This document shows positions 58,536 to 64,000 of a stretch of 64,000 bases of DNA, piece after piece (the stretch's first letter is position 1; each line of letters opens with the position of its first letter). The position numbers and the translations under genes were made by a program. The DNA comes from Halorubrum sp. GN11_10-6_MGM. Its GTDB lineage: Archaea > Halobacteriota > Halobacteria > Halobacteriales > Haloferacaceae. The stretch covers positions 1-64,000 of the forward strand of contig NZ_SGUC01000010.1 of the NCBI RefSeq assembly GCF_005435165.1, in the 5' to 3' direction. The notes below the pieces were generated by a model that saw only the letters and a program-made list of their open reading frames with translations, made no database searches and was not told where the DNA came from.

Positions 58536-58593
58536 CCCTCGTCGCTCGGTACCGGTGCCCTCCTCACTCGGTACTGGAACCCTCCTCACTCGG
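58536..58593. repeat. 22-bp tandem repeat including the PPS stop codon
   Basis: Units beginning CCCTC(C/G)TC(A/G)CTCGG at 58536, 58558 and 58580 with a 22-base period. The third unit contains the TGA stop codon of the phosphopantothenate synthetase gene (minus strand, 58586-58588), so the coding end has been copied downstream twice. Confidence 0.75.
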
Positions 58594-59362
58594 CGTCGGT
58601 CTCGTCGGCCTCGTCGGCGAACGACCCGTCGCGGATCGCCGCCTCAGCGGCGTCGAGCGCGGCGTCGGGGTCGAACTCGTCGACGATCCGCTCCAACTCC
58701 GCGGGCGTCGCGTCCGCGAGGTCTCGCGCGTGGTCGGTGACGTTCGGCACCGCGCGCAGCAGATTGTCGATGATCGGCACGTCAGCGGTCCGCGGCGACC
58801 GGCTGCCGGGGTTGAGGTCGATCACGATCTCCGTTTTCCCCATCGCGTCGAGCGCGGCGGCGCGGTCGCCGTCCTCCAAGGGCACCACGACGACGTCGGC
58901 CGATTCGATCCCGTCGGCGTCGACGACGCCGCGCGCGTGGTCGAGCCCCGGAATCTCGCCGTCTCCCGCGAGCCCCTTCACCTCGTCGGCGCCGTGGTCG
59001 CGGAGGTGGTCGGCGATCCGGCGGACGCGCTCGTCGGTGTGGTTGAAGAGGTTCACCTCCAGATCCGCCCCGACCGCCTCCGCAAAGTCGACCGTCTCGC
59101 TCGGCGCGAGCGCCGCCACGTTGCCGTTCACCGAGATCACGGGGTGGTCGGCGAGACGGAGGGCCGCGGCCGCCGCCCGGGCCGCCGCGTCGGCGCTCGG
59201 CAGCGTGCGCTCCCCGAGGAGGTAGTCGAACGCCTCGCCGCGCCCCTGCGCGATCAGTCCCTGCTTCGAGGTGATCCCCTTCTCGACGCCCGCCTCGATC
59301 CGGTGGCGCGTCACGAGCGACGCGTACCGCGGGTGGTCCTCGGGGATCTCCGTCTCCGTCAT
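58586..59362 (-). CDS. 4-phosphopantoate-beta-alanine ligase (archaeal phosphopantothenate synthetase)
   Basis: A 258-residue archaeal enzyme joining phosphopantoate and beta-alanine with ATP to give 4'-phosphopantothenate, the substrate of CoaBC. Family blocks: 'EDHPRYASLVTRHRIEAGVE' near the start, 'GITSKQGLIAQGRGEAFDYL', 'VISVNGNVAALAP', 'NLFNHTDERVRRI' and 'EIVIDLNPGSRSPRTADVPI'. A TATA box GTTTAAAAT (59384-59392) is centred 26 bases upstream of the ATG at 59362. The pantoate kinase gene is not in this window. Confidence 0.9.
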   Translation of the reverse strand: MTETEIPEDHPRYASLVTRHRIEAGVEKGITSKQGLIAQGRGEAFDYLLGERTLPSADAAARAAAAALRLADHPVISVNGNVAALAPSETVDFAEAVGADLEVNLFNHTDERVRRIADHLRDHGADEVKGLAGDGEIPGLDHARGVVDADGIESADVVVVPLEDGDRAAALDAMGKTEIVIDLNPGSRSPRTADVPIIDNLLRAVPNVTDHARDLADATPAELERIVDEFDPDAALDAAEAAIRDGSFADEADETDAE

Positions 59363-59383
59363 ACCCGAGCGAGGCGACGCGCC

Positions 59384-59392
59384 GTTTAAAAT
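59384..59392 (-). promoter_or_regulatory. TATA box of the phosphopantothenate synthetase gene
   Basis: ATTTTAAAC (minus strand), centred 26 bases before the ATG at 59362. Confidence 0.55.
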
Positions 59393-59486
59393 GGACCGTT
59401 CGCGTGCGACCCGGGCGATCGCGGCGCACGCCCGCCACCCTCGACTACACAACCGTTAACACGACTCACTGTGTAGCGCGAACGGG

Positions 59487-59723
59487 ATGGACCGCACAGG
59501 CAAGTACACGGTCGTCGACGCGTGTAACGACCACGGGGCGATAACGCTCCGCGAGTACCCGCGCAACGGGACGCTGTACGTCGTCGAGTACGACGACCCC
59601 GACGTGGAGGCCGAGCTGTCGTCGCTCGACGCCGGCTCGATCGTCGAGCTCGACCTCCGGCGGGCGGGCCGCCGGGGCAACGCGTGGTGCGCGGAGTCCG
59701 CTCGCCCGGTCGAAACGGCGTGA
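59487..59723 (+). CDS. Small acidic beta-rich haloarchaeal protein
   Basis: A 78-residue protein of unknown function: start MDRTGKYTVVDACNDHGAIT, then 'REYPRNGTLYVVEYDDPDVE' and 'IVELDLRRAGRRGNAWCAES'. The alternation of charged and hydrophobic residues suggests a small beta-barrel. Two Cys are present. It looks like a haloarchaeal conserved family but I cannot name it. It lies between divergent and convergent genes of other pathways. Confidence 0.6.
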   Translation: MDRTGKYTVVDACNDHGAITLREYPRNGTLYVVEYDDPDVEAELSSLDAGSIVELDLRRAGRRGNAWCAESARPVETA

Positions 59724-59763
59724 CGCCGTCCGCTCCGTCGGTCCCCTCCCCGTTTTCACACGC

Positions 59764-61464
<1,701 letters not shown>

Positions 61465-61485
61465 GGGACCCGGTAGCCGCCCGCG

Positions 61486-61495
61486 ATCTATAAAG
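61486..61495 (-). promoter_or_regulatory. TATA box of the mutase gene
   Basis: CTTTATAGAT (minus strand), centred 27 bases before the ATG at 61464. Confidence 0.6.
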
Positions 61496-61602
61496 ATTGT
61501 TTATGAACGTTCCGGTCACAGCGAAGATTGCGCCGGCGGCGTCGGGAGTGGGGGTCCTCCGAGCCGGAAGCGGGAGTCGCCCGAACCGGGTGCGCCTCGG
61601 CC

Positions 61603-62475
61603 TCAGCGACTGCCGAACAGCCGCTCGAACGGCGACCGCGAGGACGGCCGCTCGGCGAGCAGCACCGGGGTGTCGAGCCGCTCGATGGTGCCGAAGGTCA
61701 GCGACCCGCGGACGATCCGCGACAGGAGCCCGCGCTCGGTCGCGCCGACGACGACGAGGTCGTACGCCGGCGCGAGCCGCCCGATCGTGGGCTCGACGTC
61801 GCCGACCTCAACGCGCAGGTCGGCGTCGCCGAGCCCGTGCCCCGCCGCCCAGTCCGCGAGGAACTCCCGGCCCGCCGCCTCGCCGCCGGGTTCGACGACG
61901 TGGAGCAGCGAGACGTTCGCCCCAGCGGTCTCCCGAAGCGCCAGCGCGACCTCGGCGGAGAGGTCTGAGGATGGGCCGCCGGCGGTCGGCACGAGCACCT
62001 CATCGGGGTCGAGGCGCTCGCCGTCCAGAGCGAGGAAGTCGCACGGGAGGTCGCGGGCGAGCTCGTCGAGCGACCCCTCCACGCGCCCCCCGGCGAACCG
62101 CGCTCCGCCGTACCCCATCACGACGGCGTCGGCGTCGCTCGCCCGCGCGGCGTCGAACACCTCCCCGATCCCGCGGTGCGAGAGGATCGTCTTGGTCTCG
62201 ACCGGAGCGTCGAACGCGGCGGCGTTGGCGACGGCGGCGTCGAGCAGTTCCGCGGAGGAGCGGTCGAGCTTCTCCCGGTTCGCCGCCGCCTTCTCCAGCG
62301 ACGTCTGGTCGGGAACGGTGACGACGTGGACCGCGAGGAGGCGGCCGCCGCGGTGCGCGGCCAGAGCGCCGGCGACCGCCACGAGCGCGCCCTCCGTCCG
62401 CGGGTTCGAGAGCGCGACCATCACCGTCGGTCGATCGTCGCCGCGCGGCACGGATCGATCGTCGGTTCGGGGCAT
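61603..62475 (-). CDS. Tandem UspA-domain protein
   Basis: A 290-residue protein of two universal-stress domains. Domain 1 (about 15-155) starts 'PTVMVALSNPRTEGALVAVA' and ends 'DADAVVMGYGGARFAGGRVE'. Domain 2 (about 160-280) contains 'DEVLVPTAGGPSSDLSAEVA' and the ATP-loop-like 'YDLVVVGATERGLLSRIVRG' plus 'TPVLLAERPSS'. Two-domain Usp proteins often bind ATP and regulate transporters. The last segment 'SPFERLFGSR' is typical of Usp parts next to cation transporters. It precedes, on the same strand, the mutase gene. Confidence 0.85.
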   Translation of the reverse strand: MPRTDDRSVPRGDDRPTVMVALSNPRTEGALVAVAGALAAHRGGRLLAVHVVTVPDQTSLEKAAANREKLDRSSAELLDAAVANAAAFDAPVETKTILSHRGIGEVFDAARASDADAVVMGYGGARFAGGRVEGSLDELARDLPCDFLALDGERLDPDEVLVPTAGGPSSDLSAEVALALRETAGANVSLLHVVEPGGEAAGREFLADWAAGHGLGDADLRVEVGDVEPTIGRLAPAYDLVVVGATERGLLSRIVRGSLTFGTIERLDTPVLLAERPSSRSPFERLFGSR

Positions 62476-62531
62476 CGGTCGAATCCCGGGTCAGCGCCCG
62501 AACGAGTCGGTTCCGCGAGGGCGACGCCGGC

Positions 62532-62972
62532 TCATTCGTCCGACTCCGCACGCGGGAGCGCGACGACGGGAACGGGTGCCTCGGTCGCCAACTCGGCCGA
62601 GAGATCGCCGGAGAGGAACTGGAACAGTCGGTTCCCGCCCCGCGGCCGGTAGGCGATCGCGCTCGCGTCCACCTCGCTCGCGACGTCGAAGATGGCCTCG
62701 ACCACGTCCCGCGCGTACGCGGTGTGTTCGCCCGCGTCGGGGAACACCGTCCGGACCGCGGCGTACGACTCGGCCGCGAGCTCCTCCGACTGCTCCACCG
62801 GCGTCTTGTCGGGGACGCCGTCGCCCTTCTCGACGACGTGGAGCGCGGTCACTCGCTCCGGGTCGTACGGTTCGAGCGCTCGCGCCGTCGCCAGCGCGTC
62901 CTCCTCGTTCGCGACCGGGAGGAGGACGTGAGCGAGCAGGTTCTGACCGGTGGTGTCGTCGGGTCCGTCCAT
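62532..62972 (-). CDS. Single UspA-domain protein
   Basis: A 146-residue universal stress protein: 'LAHVLLPVANEEDALATARA' at the start, 'YDPERVTALHVVEKGDGVPD' and the nucleotide-loop region 'ASAIAYRPRGGNRLFQFLSG' with 'APVPVVALPR' at the end. The start ATG at 62972 is supported by a TATA box 26 bases upstream. It lies between trkH and the tandem-Usp gene on the same strand, suggesting a role in K+ uptake regulation (inference). Confidence 0.85.
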   Translation of the reverse strand: MDGPDDTTGQNLLAHVLLPVANEEDALATARALEPYDPERVTALHVVEKGDGVPDKTPVEQSEELAAESYAAVRTVFPDAGEHTAYARDVVEAIFDVASEVDASAIAYRPRGGNRLFQFLSGDLSAELATEAPVPVVALPRAESDE

Positions 62973-62993
62973 GCCGACACTACGTCGGGCGCC

Positions 62994-63003
62994 GCTTAAG
63001 AAG
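62994..63003 (-). promoter_or_regulatory. TATA box of the single-Usp gene
   Basis: CTTCTTAAGC (minus strand), centred 26 bases before the ATG at 62972. Confidence 0.55.
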
Positions 63004-63049
63004 ATGGCCTCGCGTTTTCGGATGGCCGGCGTCACGTCGTCCGTCGCGG

Positions 63050-63125
63050 GGAGTCGCCCGGCACGAGGAGTCGCCCGGCACGAGGAGTCGTCCGTCGCGA
63101 GGAGTCGCCCATCCGGAGAGTCACC
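63050..63125. repeat. 17-bp tandem repeat, four copies plus partial, 3' of trkH
   Basis: GGAGTCGCCCGGCACGA at 63050-63066 and 63067-63083 (identical), then two diverged copies (63084-63100, 63101-63117) and a partial one. It starts 12-20 bases after the trkH stop codon. Confidence 0.85.
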
Positions 63126-63136
63126 CGGCCCGGAAC

Positions 63137-64000
63137 TCACCGCTCGTCGACGCCCGCGACGAACAGCGCGAGCACGGGAACGATCTCCAGCCGACCGATC
63201 CACATCAGCCCGATCATCAGCAGCTTCGTCGTGTTCGGCAGGAACTCGTAGCTCCCGAACGGGCCGAGCGGACCGAGGCCCGGGCCGATGTTGCCGATCG
63301 TCGCGAGCGAGGCCGCAAACGCCTCGATGCCGGTGAGCCCCTCGCCGATCCGCGTCGTGTCGAGTTCGATGAAGACGGCCGACAGGGCGAACACGAGGAA
63401 GTACAGCAGCGTGAACACGAGGATGCCGCGGATCACGTCCTCGTCGACGACCTCGCCGCCGAGCCGCACCGGGCGGACGACGTCGGGGTTCGCCGTCGTG
63501 TACAGCTCCCGCCGGAGCGTCTTCAGCAGGATGAGCCAGCGGATGACCTTGATCCCGCCGCCGGTCGAGCCCGCGGAGCCGCCGATGAACATCGCGAACA
63601 GCAGGAGGAACTGCGTCTGCGTGTCCCACTGCGCGAAGTCCGCCGTGGCGAATCCGGTCGAGTTCAGCAGCGACGCGATCTGGAAGGCGCCCTGTCGGAG
63701 CGCGTTCTCCGGCACTCCCTCCGTGACGCCGCCGATCGCCGTCGCGGGCGCACCGCCGTAGAACAGCCCGACGGCGAGGATTCCGGCGAACGCGGTCACG
63801 AGCCCGAGGTACGCCCGGAACTCGGTGTTCTCGAACATCTCCCGCGGGTCGTCGTTGAGGACGTACCAGAACAGCGCGAAGTTCACCCCGGCGATCACCA
63901 TGAACGGGACGAACGCCCACTGGACGACCGGCGAGAACGCGCCGATGCTCTCCGCCTCCGGCGAGAACCCGCCCGTCGGGAGCGTCGAGAACCCGTGAGC
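63137..64000 (-). CDS. trkH: TrkH-family potassium-transport membrane subunit (partial, N-terminus outside window)
   Basis: The C-terminal 287 residues of a K+ transporter; the 5' end is cut by the window edge. 'AHGFSTLPTGGFSPEAESIG' is the TrkH pore-loop region (filter Gly in 'TGGFS'), followed by 'VPFMVIAGVNFALFWYVLND' and 'NSTGFATADFAQWDT', another pore loop. 'FIGGSAGSTGGGIKVIRWLI' is the conserved fourth pore (GSTGGG-like with following Lys/Arg). It works with a TrkA-type NAD-binding subunit. The family is about 480-510 residues, so roughly 200 are missing. Confidence 0.92.
   Translation of the reverse strand, partial: AHGFSTLPTGGFSPEAESIGAFSPVVQWAFVPFMVIAGVNFALFWYVLNDDPREMFENTEFRAYLGLVTAFAGILAVGLFYGGAPATAIGGVTEGVPENALRQGAFQIASLLNSTGFATADFAQWDTQTQFLLLFAMFIGGSAGSTGGGIKVIRWLILLKTLRRELYTTANPDVVRPVRLGGEVVDEDVIRGILVFTLLYFLVFALSAVFIELDTTRIGEGLTGIEAFAASLATIGNIGPGLGPLGPFGSYEFLPNTTKLLMIGLMWIGRLEIVPVLALFVAGVDER

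Overview
The window is chromosomal DNA of a halophilic archaeon of class Halobacteria, most like Halorubrum or a close relative. This is inferred from about two-thirds G+C, very acidic predicted proteins, many leaderless genes with a TATA-like box about 25-28 bases before the start codon, Tat (twin-arginine) export signals, and a set of small proteins that I know only from haloarchaea. The first roughly 140 bases are visibly A+T-richer. There is no rRNA operon, CRISPR array, complete insertion sequence or prophage.

Layout. 1-2 kb: a partial type I restriction-modification methyltransferase (hsdM), broken near its C-terminus. 2-9 kb: a Tat PQQ-propeller lipoprotein, small haloarchaeal proteins, a bactofilin-like protein, a second Tat propeller, an RNase H-like nuclease, GDPD and an SRAP protein. 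9-19 kb: a methyltransferase, a TyrA-like enzyme, a 979-residue Tat protein with seven tandem beta-domains, an MFS carrier, a DsbA-like lipoprotein and an acyl-CoA synthetase. 19.7-22 kb: initiator tRNA-Met, duplicated fragments of its 3' end, aIF2-beta and an M24 protein with a degraded metal site. 22-29 kb: an XPD/DinG-type helicase, a HAD hydrolase, a histidine kinase, a MetE-like enzyme and a ribbon-helix-helix (RHH) regulator. 29-40 kb: dph2, an esterase, a YlbF/ParA/RecA-like cluster, FKBP, CyaB, MaoC/CitE/glutamate dehydrogenase and dph6. 40-45 kb: a glutaredoxin, gfcR overlapping glucose dehydrogenase, an NRDE protein and a phosphoesterase. 45.5-55 kb: a nine-gene Mrp-type Na+/H+ antiporter operon. 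55-59.4 kb: coaBC and phosphopantothenate synthetase (CoA synthesis) around a DUF63 membrane protein and an Lrp regulator. 59.7-64 kb: methylmalonyl-CoA mutase, two universal stress proteins and a partial trkH.

Shared functions. Mrp, TrkH and the Usp proteins point to Na+/K+ homeostasis. gfcR with glucose dehydrogenase belongs to the haloarchaeal semi-phosphorylative Entner-Doudoroff route. CitE, MaoC, glutamate dehydrogenase and methylmalonyl-CoA mutase fit acetyl-/propionyl-CoA and glutamate metabolism. Initiator tRNA, aIF2-beta, Dph2 and Dph6 serve translation.

Most unusual signal. Two non-coding intergenic elements (28949-29179, and 56397-56637 in inverted orientation) are copies of one roughly 235-base repeat. 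In each copy a 19-bp stem is perfect although the copies differ at five stem positions, and a second stem differs by a symmetrical 2-bp indel around an equal 11-base loop. This pattern means base-pairing is maintained, so the element is probably a structured RNA or DNA hairpin family that I do not recognise. A second pattern is short tandem repeats lying just 3' of stop codons at six loci; in two of them the stop codon is part of the repeat unit.
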